The translations under genes and the position numbers were made by a program. This document shows, piece after piece, positions 34,363 to 43,770 of a stretch of DNA of 64,000 nt. Position 1 is the first letter of the stretch; each line of letters opens with the position of its first letter. The notes under the pieces were generated by a model, which had not been told where the DNA came from, did not search any database, and saw only the letters and a list, made by a program, of their open reading frames with translations. Origin of the DNA: Posidoniimonas polymericola (GTDB lineage: Bacteria; Planctomycetota; Planctomycetia; Pirellulales; Lacipirellulaceae); contig NZ_SJPO01000013.1 in assembly GCF_007859935.1 (NCBI RefSeq), forward strand, positions 62,001-126,000, read 5' to 3'.

Positions 34363-37300
34363 GCAAGCCGCGATGGCGCCCAGGAGCATCACGGCGGCGG
34401 ACGGCTCCGGCACGGTCGCCGGGCCCGCCGAGGGGCCGGCACTGGCGGAGATCAGTCCCTTGAGCAAACGGAAGTCGTTTAGGTCGACGACGTTGTCGTC
34501 GTTGAGATCGCCATTGGCCTCGAACGGCGTGCTCGCCTGCATGTTGGCGACCAGATTGGTCGCGTCGGTCAGGTTCACGGCGCCGTCGCCGTTGAGGTCG
34601 CCCGGCAGCACGCCGGTGATCTCCATCACAACGTTGTCGATACCCGCCCATGACTTCTCGACGCCGGCGTTGAACTCTCGGCTGGTAGTGTCGAACTCGA
34701 TGCCGAGCGACTGGCCAAGCACACCGGCGGTGAGCGACGCGTCGTTACGCGGGATGAGAATCTCGAAGCGTTCGAACCCATCGGTCGGCGACGCCGCGAG
34801 CGATTTCAGGGTCGTGCCGGGGTAGGCGCCGGCAAAAACCCGCGCCGTCAGCTCAAACCCCATTTCGACGCCGGCGTTGTTGGCGTCGATCGTAAAGATG
34901 TCAACCACGTCGAAGCCGATCTTGTACTGCTGGTTGGCCGAGGGGTTCGCGATGCTGTGGCCCGACGCAATCTGGTAGACGCGGCCGTCGTTGGTCGACA
35001 GCAGCATCTCCTGACCGTGGCCGGCAAAGCCCGAGCCCTCGGTGCCCGAATCGCCAATCACATCATCGTTGAAGTCCTCGTTGCCCAGACCTGCGACCTC
35101 CCCAATACCGCCGGCGCCGCCCACGAAGATCCAGCCTGGGATCACGCCTGGGATCGGCGTGCCGTCCGTCTCGAAGGCCAGCGTCTTCTCGCCCGCGGGC
35201 CCCGGCAGCTCCATATCGAAGTTGGTGAGGGCGATCCCGCCGGTCACGGCGAGCGCGGGGGTGGTCACGACCAAGGTCGCGAGCAGGGCAAACGCCATCA
35301 GCGGCGCAGCTTGCTTGTGCATCGTGGTGGCTCCTCGGTTTCCGAATGCGAGTGTCTGGTGTCCGTCCGCCGACCAATCTTGCCGGCTGGCCCGCTGCCG
35401 TGTCCGGCGGCTAAGAACGCCGGCCAGGCCTGCCAGCAACAGCACACACGCCGCCGGCTCGGGCGCGGCGGTCGCCGCCCCGGCGGCCGCCCCGGCCAGG
35501 GTCGCGTCGAAGAAGATCGAGCCCACGCGGAACGAGGTCTCTGGGAGCGCCCCCGAGAGCGCACCGTACCGCGACACCCAGAAATCGTAGTCTTCGTCGT
35601 CCACAACGCCGGGGGTCAGGGCGTCGGGGTTCTCGTTGGGCAGCGAGACGCTCGACCCGAAACTGTCCCGCCAGACGGTGTAGTCGGCCGCGTCCACGAC
35701 GCCGTCTTCGTTGTAGTCGCCGCCGTTTGCTGTCGGCTCGAGGCCCTCAGCCAGAATGAACTGCATCGCCAGCCCGTCCTGCGCAGCGTCGGTCGCAAAC
35801 GGGCTGGCGGCCGCCGAGATATCGCCGATCGAAACCTCCTCGCCCGGGGTGAGCGTGCGGGCGCCGGTGAAGTTAACCTGAGACAGCCCGCTGGTTCCTT
35901 CCGCGTCGGTCTGCCACGAGCCGGTACCGCCAGAGAGCGGTGTGAACTGCGCCGCGCTCAGGGCGGCATCGGCAGACGAGATCGTGAAGCCGTCGAACAC
36001 CAAGGTTTCCAGCGAATCATTCTTGAGCGTCGCGGCGCCGGTGTTGGGGTTCACCCTCAGCACCAAGTTGTTCTCGAACTTTGAGCCAACGTACTCGATC
36101 TGACCACGGACCAGCTGGTCGCCCGTCTCCGGACCGCCATACAGGAACACCAGGTCCTCGCCGTCGTCGCCGAAGTTGGAAACGTCACCCGCTACCGCAA
36201 ACTTGTCGAACCCAATGCCGAGCGAAACCTGGGGCACCGCACTCAGGTCGTACGCGTCGTCGTTGCCGACCGGCGGGAACTGATCGGGGACCTTCACCTC
36301 AGACACAATGCCCGCATTGTTTCCTCCGGGCTTGATCCAATCGCCGGCTCCCGGCGTTGAGACGCCGAGGCCCGCGTAGCTGGTCATCATCGACCCGTTG
36401 GCCGAAGCTACCGAGTAAGAGTCGATCGCGATGGCGCCGCCGTAGGGGTTGCGGACCGTCATCTCGCCGGTGTCCCGGTCGACGGTCAGGATCAGCACCG
36501 CCTCGTAGGAAAGCTCGAGCAGCGCGCTGCCGCCGGAAACGCTCTTCCGTAAAGCGTAGGTGGCGCCGAGCGGCGCCTCGTGGGCCGCGTCGAGCCCCGA
36601 CACCGCGACCGAGCCGTCGGATCCGACATTGGTGAAGCCGCCCGCGATCACGCTGGTGTCTGGCGTGGCGACGTCGATCAGAGTCCACTTGGTCCCGAGC
36701 GACGCAATCGGGTCGCGTGTCGCGGCGGCGCCGCTAAACTCCACATTCAGCACGCCGTCGACGATCGCCTGCTGCCCGAACGTGGTTACCTTGAGCGGAG
36801 AATGGGCCGTGGCGCTGGTGATGGCGGCGGTGTAGCTGCTGGCGGACCCCATCTGCAATTGCATGGCGGAACTAAAGTTGACATCCGGCCCCTCAACCCG
36901 GAGCCGGCGGTTGAGGTTGGCGGTCCCGTTGACGCTCAGCGTCGAAGCCCCACTCAAGTCGACCAGGCTCGACCCGAGCGAGTCGCCAGCGAAGGTTTCG
37001 CCGCCGACAACCAGGGCCTCGCCGGTGAGCGTGCCGCCGGTCATGGTCAGGAAGCCGCGGCCGTCCTGCCCCACGACGATCCGACCGTCCGCGCCAACGC
37101 CGGCCTCGGTCGTCGAGACGTTGTTGAGCAAGCCGCCGCTGATGGTAAGCGAACCCACCAGCGCCCCGTCCGCCGGCTCTGGGTTCACCAGCTGGGGTGG
37201 GTTGAATGTGTAGTCGAGTTCCCGGACGCCAAAGTAAAGTCCGCCAATAGTCTGTTTGGTGGCTGGCAGCGCTGCGGTGATCGCCGGCGACGAGACCGTC

Positions 37301-37551
37301 GTTGTGTTGAGCACCCCGTTGGGGCTGTCGGTGCCGAGCACGGCCCGCACGTTGAACCCGCCGGCGGACTGGGGCACGAAGCCGCCATCGCCGGGGGCTC
37401 CGACGACAAACCAGTTGCCGGCGGTATTCCAGCTCGAGCTGACGTCGCCCTGCCAGTAGCCCTCCCGGGCCGACGCACGGCCGCCCAACGACAGGATTGC
37501 CACGAGGGAAGCGACGAGAAACAGGGCCGTGGATTTATTCAAGGTTGTCAT
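33163..37551 (-). CDS. Three PEP-CTERM/dockerin-like secreted proteins joined in one 1462-residue frame
   Basis: From ATG 37551 the frame has no stop for 1463 codons but contains three protein units. Unit 1 (1-743): signal peptide, NTAGNW-type beta repeats, dockerin-like calcium motifs (GDYNEDGVVDAADYTVWRDS) and PEP-CTERM (APEPAACVLLLAGLAGVLSR, then RR). Unit 2 (744-about 1063): new signal peptide, beta-sandwich, dockerin (GDLNGDGAVNLTDATNLV) and PEP-CTERM (VPEPSAAVMLLGAIAACMAT). Unit 3 (about 1064-1462): signal-like VVAACLGVMLAAATAQQAQA, a domain like the neighbouring 326-residue protein, dockerin (GDVNGDGKTTIADFRFW) and PEP-CTERM. PEP-CTERM tails are cut and sorted by exosortase. Lost stops, a real polyprotein, or sequence errors are all possible. 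Confidence 0.75.
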   Translation of the reverse strand: MTTLNKSTALFLVASLVAILSLGGRASAREGYWQGDVSSSWNTAGNWFVVGAPGDGGFVPQSAGGFNVRAVLGTDSPNGVLNTTTVSSPAITAALPATKQTIGGLYFGVRELDYTFNPPQLVNPEPADGALVGSLTISGGLLNNVSTTEAGVGADGRIVVGQDGRGFLTMTGGTLTGEALVVGGETFAGDSLGSSLVDLSGASTLSVNGTANLNRRLRVEGPDVNFSSAMQLQMGSASSYTAAITSATAHSPLKVTTFGQQAIVDGVLNVEFSGAAATRDPIASLGTKWTLIDVATPDTSVIAGGFTNVGSDGSVAVSGLDAAHEAPLGATYALRKSVSGGSALLELSYEAVLILTVDRDTGEMTVRNPYGGAIAIDSYSVASANGSMMTSYAGLGVSTPGAGDWIKPGGNNAGIVSEVKVPDQFPPVGNDDAYDLSAVPQVSLGIGFDKFAVAGDVSNFGDDGEDLVFLYGGPETGDQLVRGQIEYVGSKFENNLVLRVNPNTGAATLKNDSLETLVFDGFTISSADAALSAAQFTPLSGGTGSWQTDAEGTSGLSQVNFTGARTLTPGEEVSIGDISAAASPFATDAAQDGLAMQFILAEGLEPTANGGDYNEDGVVDAADYTVWRDSFGSSVSLPNENPDALTPGVVDDEDYDFWVSRYGALSGALPETSFRVGSIFFDATLAGAAAGAATAAPEPAACVLLLAGLAGVLSRRTRQRASRQDWSADGHQTLAFGNRGATTMHKQAAPLMAFALLATLVVTTPALAVTGGIALTNFDMELPGPAGEKTLAFETDGTPIPGVIPGWIFVGGAGGIGEVAGLGNEDFNDDVIGDSGTEGSGFAGHGQEMLLSTNDGRVYQIASGHSIANPSANQQYKIGFDVVDIFTIDANNAGVEMGFELTARVFAGAYPGTTLKSLAASPTDGFERFEILIPRNDASLTAGVLGQSLGIEFDTTSREFNAGVEKSWAGIDNVVMEITGVLPGDLNGDGAVNLTDATNLVANMQASTPFEANGDLNDDNVVDLNDFRLLKGLISASAGPSAGPATVPEPSAAVMLLGAIAACMATLVSRRRRVLQPVVAACLGVMLAAATAQQAQAVLLAYDPFAIGSNPSAGEYTETTFTGEPAVAVNPLAGQGPTIGPGSFFTGAWTLGSEGQAVQSTGLSYLGTPSEGGSVNGFGRTDRFFATPWTDDTEDTFYIGLQVNFGDTPDADMGYRAIEFFPPNETPGENRVADIGYNQFFSSFGSAQQSAATAKMQFNFNPSGVDQQIIQASPASFNDDGLNHLLVLKFELTTAANGDRVSLYFDPKTSVEPTIPNNLAENFDFVLGAIGAASFGNGGGATTVLDEIRVATTFADALPPDLPIPGDCNGDMVVDFVDYQCIFDNMNLPGGQTLAQGDVNGDGKTTIADFRFWKERRTDLSLGLGAGPLASGIVPEPASLGLAALIGILTTAGIGVRRRTLP
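34362..35322 (-). other. Unit 2 of the joined PEP-CTERM frame, with its own ribosome-binding site
   Basis: ATG 35322 (HKQAAPLMAFALLATLVV) is preceded by GAGGAG at 8-9 bases, so independent initiation is likely even though the upstream frame runs through it. The unit ends with a PEP-CTERM helix and an Arg run, but no stop follows. Confidence 0.6.
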
Positions 37552-37714
37552 CGTTGTCCCGCCATCGGGGGTCTCGAGCCTGGGTACTTGTTCAGCCAAT
37601 GCAGCGGGCCGTCCAAAAATTGTTTCTTGCCTGCATGAGGATCCGAGCCGGCGCCCTCCGGACTGGCGGAGGGCGCCGACGGACCATGGATCACTACTGG
37701 TACTCTCTCGTTTT

Positions 37715-38695
37715 CTAGACCTTCGTGCTCCTCCGGCGGCCGACGCCCAACGCGACTCCGCAGAGCCCGAGGAGCGCGAGTGACGCCGGCTCCGGCACGT
37801 ACGCAACCGTATTGATCGCGACGTCGGCGAACTCGGTGCCGACCCGCATTTCGTCAAAGAACGCCGGTCCGTCGGGGCCGGTGTTGTAGGAGAACTGCAC
37901 CATGGCCGACATGCGGTCGGCGAGGAACTCGCCCACGGATACCGACGCACTCGGGGTCGGCTCGACAGTCCCCACTGGGTCGAGGAAGGCGGAGATCACG
38001 TCGTCGCCCGAGTTCGACAGCTCGAACTTCATCACGACCAGGTGCGTTCCCTGGAAGCCCAACTCCGTGATGTTGACGCCCTCACTGAACGGCTGGTTGA
38101 TCAGCGTATCGGTAGTGCTGTCGCGGACGTTCAGCGCCAGTTCCGAGCCGAGGCCCGCGAACGTGCTGACGCCAAGCATCAGGTTGCGCTGGGTGGCGTC
38201 GTCGAACCCGCCCTCGTGCATCTCGAACACGCGGTGGTGAGGATCGTTCACGTCGCCGCCTCCGAAGTCTACGAGGTAGCTGACGTAGAAGGTCGCGTCG
38301 GGGTTGGTGAACCCGCCCCACGGCGACGCCATCATCCGCGACGTGCGTGACTCGGTGCAGCAGTCGGCCAGATACTCACGGCTCGCCGAGCCGCCTGTCG
38401 CCGGCGAAGTCAGGCCCGGCCGGCTGAGGCCGGTCGCGTAGGACTTGGTGTTGGCGGCCAGCTCGGGGTAGTCGGAGGCCACCCACGGGCCCGTGAAGAA
38501 GCTGCCGGAACCACCCGACTGGCCGCCCAGCGGGCTGCCGTCCACGTAGTCTCCACCGTCGGTAGTTGACGTGAAGCCGTCGTACCACAACTCGGTCGCG
38601 TTGGAGGTTGCTGCGAACAGCGCGGCGGCCGTCCAGGCTGCGGTAGCCAGAACACACCTATTAAGAATTCGATAAGAAGAAACCGTAGGCGCCAT
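37715..38695 (-). CDS. Secreted PEP-CTERM protein
   Basis: A 326-residue protein with a signal peptide (CVLATAAWTAAALFAATSNA) and a single beta-rich domain starting ELWYDGFTSTTDGGDYVDG. The C-terminus VPEPASLALLGLCGVALGVG followed by RRRS is a textbook PEP-CTERM sorting signal (PEP motif, hydrophobic helix, basic tail). The mature domain resembles unit 3 of the joined frame downstream (YDxF start, GSFFTGPW, VVMKFELS), so they are tandem paralogues, likely lectin or laminin-G-like surface proteins. No dockerin repeat is visible here. Confidence 0.85.
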   Translation of the reverse strand: MAPTVSSYRILNRCVLATAAWTAAALFAATSNATELWYDGFTSTTDGGDYVDGSPLGGQSGGSGSFFTGPWVASDYPELAANTKSYATGLSRPGLTSPATGGSASREYLADCCTESRTSRMMASPWGGFTNPDATFYVSYLVDFGGGDVNDPHHRVFEMHEGGFDDATQRNLMLGVSTFAGLGSELALNVRDSTTDTLINQPFSEGVNITELGFQGTHLVVMKFELSNSGDDVISAFLDPVGTVEPTPSASVSVGEFLADRMSAMVQFSYNTGPDGPAFFDEMRVGTEFADVAINTVAYVPEPASLALLGLCGVALGVGRRRSTKV

Positions 38696-39121
38696 TAGAC
38701 GAGACCCTCCATCAAGAGAAGTAAAACAAGGAACAGATCATCACAACTCGCCCTGCTCTGCCGCCGGCAGGAAACCAATGAGCCGCAGCGCGACTCGCCG
38801 CAATCGCCCCAATACCCGCCGCCCGACCTGCGTCAGCCGACAGCTCAACATTAATTCGTCTGTGCTCAGCCTGGTTGGATGCTTGCGCGCCCCCGGAATG
38901 GGCGACCGCACGCGCGTCGAAGGACTCAAACGCTTGCTCTAGGAAAACGCGGGAATCGAAAAGGTGTAAGAGCCGCTCACGCACGCTGCTGGCAACGCCA
39001 CCGCACCCGCGAGCAGACTCGCAAGCCGCGGCGTGGTGAACACTGCGTGCATCTGGATAAGGGAACTGACGTCGTGTTCCCGATTATCGTGTTCCTGATT
39101 TCTAAGGAATGACTATCCGTA
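38696..39121. other. Intergenic stretch, nothing recognised
   Basis: About 430 bases between the PEP-CTERM gene start and the end of the LacI gene. No supported gene. It should contain the promoter of the minus-strand PEP-CTERM cluster. Confidence 0.4.
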
Positions 39122-40237
39122 TCAAGATGAGGTGTCTGGGGCGTGGGTCGCGCCGCCCGCGGCGGGTTCATCGATCCGCGCGGGGTTCGATTTGGGGGCC
39201 GCGGTCGAGGCCCGTACGATAAGTTCGGTGCTGACGCGGTGGATTTCGGCGGGCCGTTCCGAGGCGTCCTCCGAGGCCTCGCCGTCGTTCGGCGCGGTTC
39301 GTCCGGGCTTCTCTTTTGTATGCTTGAGCTGTTTTTCCATCAGCAGCTGCGCACCGAGCCGGCCAATCCGCTCGGCGTCAAAGCCAACCGTCGTGAGCGG
39401 CGGCGTCATGAATTCGGTGGAGAATTTTTCGTTGAACCCCACAATGCTAAGGGCTTCGGGCACGCGGAGGCCAAACTGCCAGAGCGTGTGCACCAGCAGG
39501 GTTGATTCGAGGTCGCTGTAGCAAATGAGCGCGGTCTGACGGTTGTCGCCCCGGAGCACCGAGTCGACTAGCGTGGCGATGCTGCAGTGCCAGAACCCTG
39601 GCTCCAGGCCCGCGTCACGCATCGCCGCCTCGACGCCGCGTCGCCGCTCGCGGATGCTGCAGTGCGGCTTGACCTCCTCGTGGACGAACAGGCCAAAATC
39701 TCGGTGTCCCAGCCCAATAAGGTGCCGGGCAGCGGCGTACGCGCCGCCAAAGTCGTCGACCAGCACCTGCGGCAGCAGCGGGTCCGAGTCGTCCATGAGC
39801 ATGACGCACGGGATCCCCGCCTGACGGATGCTGTCACGGACCTCGTCCGGGAGGCGCTGAAACGCCACGCAGCCGTCGACCTGGCCGCCCAGGACCAGGT
39901 CGCGCCAGGCGTCGCCGTCGCCTAACGGGATCAACATCGCGTGGTGGTCGTCGCGGCGGAGTTCGCGGACCAGCCCCTGCACGACGCGGTCGTTGACGCC
40001 CTCAAAAATCCAGGCGTCGTTGTCGTAGAGCAGGCCGACACCCTTGGTGCGCTGCTCAGAAAACGCTCGCGCCCGGGCATTCGGAAGGTAGCCAAGGTCC
40101 GAAGCGATCCGGCGGATCTTCTCGGCTCGCTCGGCACTGTCACGACGCAAGCCCCGGGTGTTCCCCCGGAGCACACGCGCGACCGTGGAGCTCGAAACCC
40201 CTGCCTCGCGAGCGATGTCGTAGATCGTGGCGGCCAT
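39122..40237 (-). CDS. LacI/GalR-family transcriptional regulator
   Basis: A 371-residue regulator. The helix-turn-helix and hinge are at residues 3-60 (TIYDIAREAGVSSSTVARVL, then LGYLPNARARAFSEQRT), followed by a periplasmic-binding-type effector domain (VGLLYDNDAWIFEGVNDRVV, DGCVAFQRLP, VGFNEKFSTEFMTPPLTTV). The last 60 residues are a polar, low-complexity tail beyond the usual family length. It is divergent from the GH31 gene with about 290 bases between them, so it probably represses that gene and perhaps the PEP-CTERM cluster in response to a sugar. Confidence 0.92.
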   Translation of the reverse strand: MAATIYDIAREAGVSSSTVARVLRGNTRGLRRDSAERAEKIRRIASDLGYLPNARARAFSEQRTKGVGLLYDNDAWIFEGVNDRVVQGLVRELRRDDHHAMLIPLGDGDAWRDLVLGGQVDGCVAFQRLPDEVRDSIRQAGIPCVMLMDDSDPLLPQVLVDDFGGAYAAARHLIGLGHRDFGLFVHEEVKPHCSIRERRRGVEAAMRDAGLEPGFWHCSIATLVDSVLRGDNRQTALICYSDLESTLLVHTLWQFGLRVPEALSIVGFNEKFSTEFMTPPLTTVGFDAERIGRLGAQLLMEKQLKHTKEKPGRTAPNDGEASEDASERPAEIHRVSTELIVRASTAAPKSNPARIDEPAAGGATHAPDTSS

Positions 40238-40256
40238 AAGCGAACGTGTTCGATCG

Positions 40257-40287
40257 ATTGCAAGCTACGTGGCCACTAATTGCAAGC
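40257..40287. repeat. Two direct copies of ATTGCAAGC, 22 bases apart, upstream of lacI-type gene
   Basis: Perfect 9-base direct repeats at 40257-40265 and 40279-40287, spaced by two helical turns and 20 bases from the regulator's start codon; candidate binding half-sites. Confidence 0.4.
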
Positions 40288-40366
40288 AGTGGCAGTTACA
40301 GCTGACTTCAACGTCGAGAGGAGAAAAACAGATAAGTTTGCGAGGTGCTTTACAACTGACACCGGT

Positions 40367-40384
40367 CGCAATTTAATGATTGCG
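40367..40384. promoter_or_regulatory. Candidate LacI-family operator between regulator and GH31 gene
   Basis: Inverted half-sites CGCAAT and ATTGCG with a 6-base spacer lie in the shared intergenic region. LacI-family dimers bind such palindromes, but their usual sites have a central CG with tighter spacing, so this is only a candidate. Confidence 0.35.
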
Positions 40385-40529
40385 GTGAGGCGAGTCAACA
40401 AAATATTGCCCCTTTTCTTATCTTCTTGTTCCGCGACCTCCGGCCGCCGCCGCCGCGATTTTCTCCTCCTCGGCGTCGTGATCGACGCCCCTTGCTGCTC
40501 CTAGATCCCCTTTTTCAGGCTTAATAGTC

Positions 40530-42812
40530 ATGTCGCCAGCTAGCACCACGCACTCGGCCTGCCGCCTCGTCACTTCACTTGGACTGACGCTGTTCCTTTC
40601 TCTGGCGGTTGGCGCCGCGGAGCCCCACGTCGCCGGAGGGCCAGTCGACGCCAGCGCCGACTTCCGCGAGCCGGCCGCCATCCACTTCGTGCCCGCCGCG
40701 GTCGAATCGTTCGACGCGACCACCGGTCAGGGCGCCCTCCGCTGGGACCGCTACACCCGCCGCACCAACCTCTCGTTCAACAAGGTCGACCTCGCCTACG
40801 CGCGTGCCGAGAGCAACGAGTTCCCGGCCTCCGAGTACGAACGCGACCCGGTCCTGCCGTTCTCGGTGACGTTTGTCTCGCCCCGCACGGTGCGGCTCCG
40901 CTTCGCGACCCGCAGCGACGGCCCGGTCGGGTCGCAGGGCGACCGCGACTCGTTGATGCTCGCCGACGAGCCCCCGACCGACCCGAACTGGAAGTCAACC
41001 GAAAACGAGGACGCCTACACCTTCCGCAGCAAGAACACCGAGGTGCGGCTGCTCCGCGACCCGTGGCGGATCGAGATCCGCGACAACTCGGGACGGCTCG
41101 TCACCCGCACCCGCGTGCTCAACGACCCCGCCACGTTCTCGGCGCCGACCCCCTTCTCGTTCATCCGCCGCGCCCGCGACCTCGGCCGCAGCACCGCGGC
41201 CAGCTTCCAGCTCGCGCCGGACGAGAAGATCTTTGGCTGCGGCGAGTCGTTCACTCGGTTCAACAAGCGGGGCCAGCGGGTGCAGCTGCTCACCCGCGAC
41301 GCGATGGGCGGGCAGTCGGAGCGGATGTACAAGCCGGTCCCGTTCTTTATCTCGAGTCAGGGGTACGGGATGTTCGTGCACACCAGCACCCCGGTCACCT
41401 GCGACTTCGGCCGCGACTTCGACGAGGCGGCCGTCATCACCACCGGCGACGAGAACCTCGACCTGTTCCTGTTTGTCGGCACGCCGAAGGAGATCCTCAC
41501 CGAGTACACCGCCCTCACCGGCCGCAGCCCGGTCCCGCCCACCTGGTCCTTCGGCCTGTGGATGAGCCGCATCACCTACAAGAGCGAGCCCGAGGTGCGT
41601 GAGGTCGCCCAGAAGCTCCGCTCCAACCGCATCCCCTGCGACGTCATCCACCTCGACACCGGCTGGTTCGAGAACGACTGGCAGTGCGACTACCGCTTCG
41701 CCGAGTCGCGGTTTGACGACCCCGGCAAGATGATCGCCGACCTGCGCAAGCAGGGCCTCCGCGTCTGCCTGTGGCAGCTCCCCTATTTCAGCCGCAAGAA
41801 CTCGTTGTTCCGCGAAATTGTTGACAACGGCTTCCACGTGCACGACGCCGCGGGCGTTGGCCCTGCGCTCGACGCGGTGCTCGACTTCAGCAACGAGGCC
41901 GCCGTCCGCTGGTACCAGCAGAAGATCGCCGGGCTGCTGGAGCTCGGCGTCGCGGCGATCAAGGTCGACTTCGGCGAGGACGCGCCGGTCGCCGGCTTGT
42001 ACGCCTCCGGCCGTTCTGGCTGGCACGAGCACAACCTCTACCCGCTCCGCTACAACAAGGCGGTCGCCGAGGTCACCCGCGACACCACCGGCGAGTCGAT
42101 CATCTGGGCCCGCAGCGCCTGGGCCGGCAGTCAGCGGTACCCGCTCCACTGGGGCGGCGACGCGGAGAACACCGACTCGGCGATGGCGGCCTCACTCCGT
42201 GCCGGGCTCTCGCTCGGCCTGTGTGGTTTCAGTTACTGGAGCCACGATGTGGGCGGGTTTGTGGGCCGGCCCGATCCGGAACTCTACAAACGCTGGCTCG
42301 CGTTCGGCGCCCTTACCAGCCACACCCGCTGCCACGGCGCGCCGCCGCGCGAGCCGTGGGAGTACGGCGAAGAGTTCCAGGACGCCTTCCGCCGCACTAT
42401 TGAACTCAAGTACCGACTCATGCCGTACATTCTGGCCCAGGCCAACGACTGCAGCCACCGTGGCCACCCGATGCTGCGGCCGCTGTTCTTCGAGTTCCCA
42501 AACGACCCCGGCTCTTGGCTCGTTGACGACCAGTATTTCTTTGGCTCGGACCTGCTGGTCGCCCCGTTGTTCAGTCCCGAACCGGACTCCGACAACCCAA
42601 AACGCTCGATGTACCTGCCCCCGGGCGAGTGGGTCAACTTCCAAACCGGCGAAACGCATTCCGGCGGGACCTGGCGCTCGGTCACCGCGGCGCCGGTGCC
42701 GGTCGCGGTGCTGCACCGCTCTGGAGTCAAAATCCCAATGGTGCCTGTCGCCCCGTCGACCGACGCGATTGATTGGGACGCCGCAACTCCGGTGACCGTA
42801 CTGCCGGAGTAG
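40530..42812 (+). CDS. Glycoside hydrolase family 31, alpha-xylosidase-like, secreted
   Basis: A 760-residue GH31 enzyme with a signal peptide (LGLTLFLSLAVGAA). The N-terminal beta domain includes IFGCGESFTRFNKRGQ; the catalytic barrel runs from about 335. The nucleophile is D480 in AIKVDFGED, whose DFGE form is characteristic of YicI-type alpha-xylosidases rather than alpha-glucosidases. The acid/base is D544 in HWGGDAEN. The domain order and length match that group. Substrates are probably isoprimeverose-type xyloglucan or other alpha-xylosides. It is divergent from a LacI regulator. Confidence 0.9.
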   Translation: MSPASTTHSACRLVTSLGLTLFLSLAVGAAEPHVAGGPVDASADFREPAAIHFVPAAVESFDATTGQGALRWDRYTRRTNLSFNKVDLAYARAESNEFPASEYERDPVLPFSVTFVSPRTVRLRFATRSDGPVGSQGDRDSLMLADEPPTDPNWKSTENEDAYTFRSKNTEVRLLRDPWRIEIRDNSGRLVTRTRVLNDPATFSAPTPFSFIRRARDLGRSTAASFQLAPDEKIFGCGESFTRFNKRGQRVQLLTRDAMGGQSERMYKPVPFFISSQGYGMFVHTSTPVTCDFGRDFDEAAVITTGDENLDLFLFVGTPKEILTEYTALTGRSPVPPTWSFGLWMSRITYKSEPEVREVAQKLRSNRIPCDVIHLDTGWFENDWQCDYRFAESRFDDPGKMIADLRKQGLRVCLWQLPYFSRKNSLFREIVDNGFHVHDAAGVGPALDAVLDFSNEAAVRWYQQKIAGLLELGVAAIKVDFGEDAPVAGLYASGRSGWHEHNLYPLRYNKAVAEVTRDTTGESIIWARSAWAGSQRYPLHWGGDAENTDSAMAASLRAGLSLGLCGFSYWSHDVGGFVGRPDPELYKRWLAFGALTSHTRCHGAPPREPWEYGEEFQDAFRRTIELKYRLMPYILAQANDCSHRGHPMLRPLFFEFPNDPGSWLVDDQYFFGSDLLVAPLFSPEPDSDNPKRSMYLPPGEWVNFQTGETHSGGTWRSVTAAPVPVAVLHRSGVKIPMVPVAPSTDAIDWDAATPVTVLPE

Positions 42813-43311
42813 CCCCCTCTCCGGTGGGAGGGCACGACCACGCGGCGGCGTTCTGTCCGAAAAATCGATCGGAGGGGACAATACCCCCGGCCGTGCAGTC
42901 CCACGATTCGTGTGTGACGCTGGTATAGCAGTGTTTCCGGCAATTAGCTCATCGCCGCCCGCTGGGTTTTGTCCGGTAGTGCGAGCCGAGGCGGGCGTTC
43001 GGCCTGCTAGCCCCACTTCACGCAAGAATTCCAATAACACCCGGCGGAAGCCGGGGGGGGTAGCATGCCGCGGATAGGAGCGCAGGGGGCCGAGACTTCA
43101 CATGCGGCCGCCTACCCTCCGGCTTCCCCCACAGAGGTTAATCGGGTATCGCGCAGCAGGATCACTCTTGAGGAGTCCTTGCGAGGCTTCCTGTCCCCTA
43201 TTTGACGAGACGTGCTGGCTCTTTTCTACTTGAATCCGGCGCCCACGAGCAATTAGGTCGGTAGGCCAGCGCCGCCGCCACGCGTCTGCCGACCCACCGC
43301 AGGGCAGCCTG
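42813..43311. other. Intergenic stretch with a GGAA-loop hairpin
   Basis: No supported gene in about 500 bases. CCCGGC-GGAA-GCCGGG at 43040-43055 forms a perfect six-pair stem with a GNRA-type loop but without a T-run; a processed end or weak terminator of the GH31 transcript is possible. Confidence 0.4.
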
Positions 43312-43770
43312 ATGAATGCGTACCTATTTAGTGTGGTCGCCGTTCGGCGGGGCGACCAGTTTGTGCTCGTGCAGGAGCGGAAGCACGGCCAGCGGTGGTA
43401 CCTGCCCGCCGGCCGCGTCGAGCCGGGCGAGACCTTCGAGTGCGCCGCCCGCCGCGAGGTCCTTGAAGAGGCCGGCATCGATGTCGCGCTCACCGGCCTT
43501 ATCGGACTCGAACAGTCGAACACCGCCAGCGGCGTCCGGCTGCGGGCGGTGTTCACCGCCGAACCGGTTGGCGACTCGCCGCTCAAGTCGTCGCCCGACA
43601 AGCACACCCTGCAGGCGGTCTGGGTGCGGCCGTCTGAGCTTGGCCATTACGACCTGCGGGGCGTCGAGGTGGCGTCGCTGCTCGAGTACCTGGCCGCCGG
43701 CGGCCCGACCGCGTCCCTTGAGGTGCTGCGGCGCGAGGGGTCGGACTACACCTTGCCTCAAGTGCTCTAG
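43312..43770 (+). CDS. Nudix hydrolase
   Basis: A 152-residue cytoplasmic protein. The Nudix box is complete: GRVEPGETFECAARREVLEE followed by AGIDV (G-x5-E-x7-REUxEExGU), with YLPAG before it. It hydrolyses a nucleoside diphosphate linked to another moiety; the substrate cannot be read from sequence. The flanking genes are unrelated, and the downstream gene starts about 310 bases later. Confidence 0.93.
   Translation: MNAYLFSVVAVRRGDQFVLVQERKHGQRWYLPAGRVEPGETFECAARREVLEEAGIDVALTGLIGLEQSNTASGVRLRAVFTAEPVGDSPLKSSPDKHTLQAVWVRPSELGHYDLRGVEVASLLEYLAAGGPTASLEVLRREGSDYTLPQVL

Noticed and set aside
37552..37950. N-terminal extension of the joined PEP-CTERM frame
   Set aside because: Residues before ATG 37551 are Ser/Arg-rich without a signal peptide; the ATG gives a proper leader.
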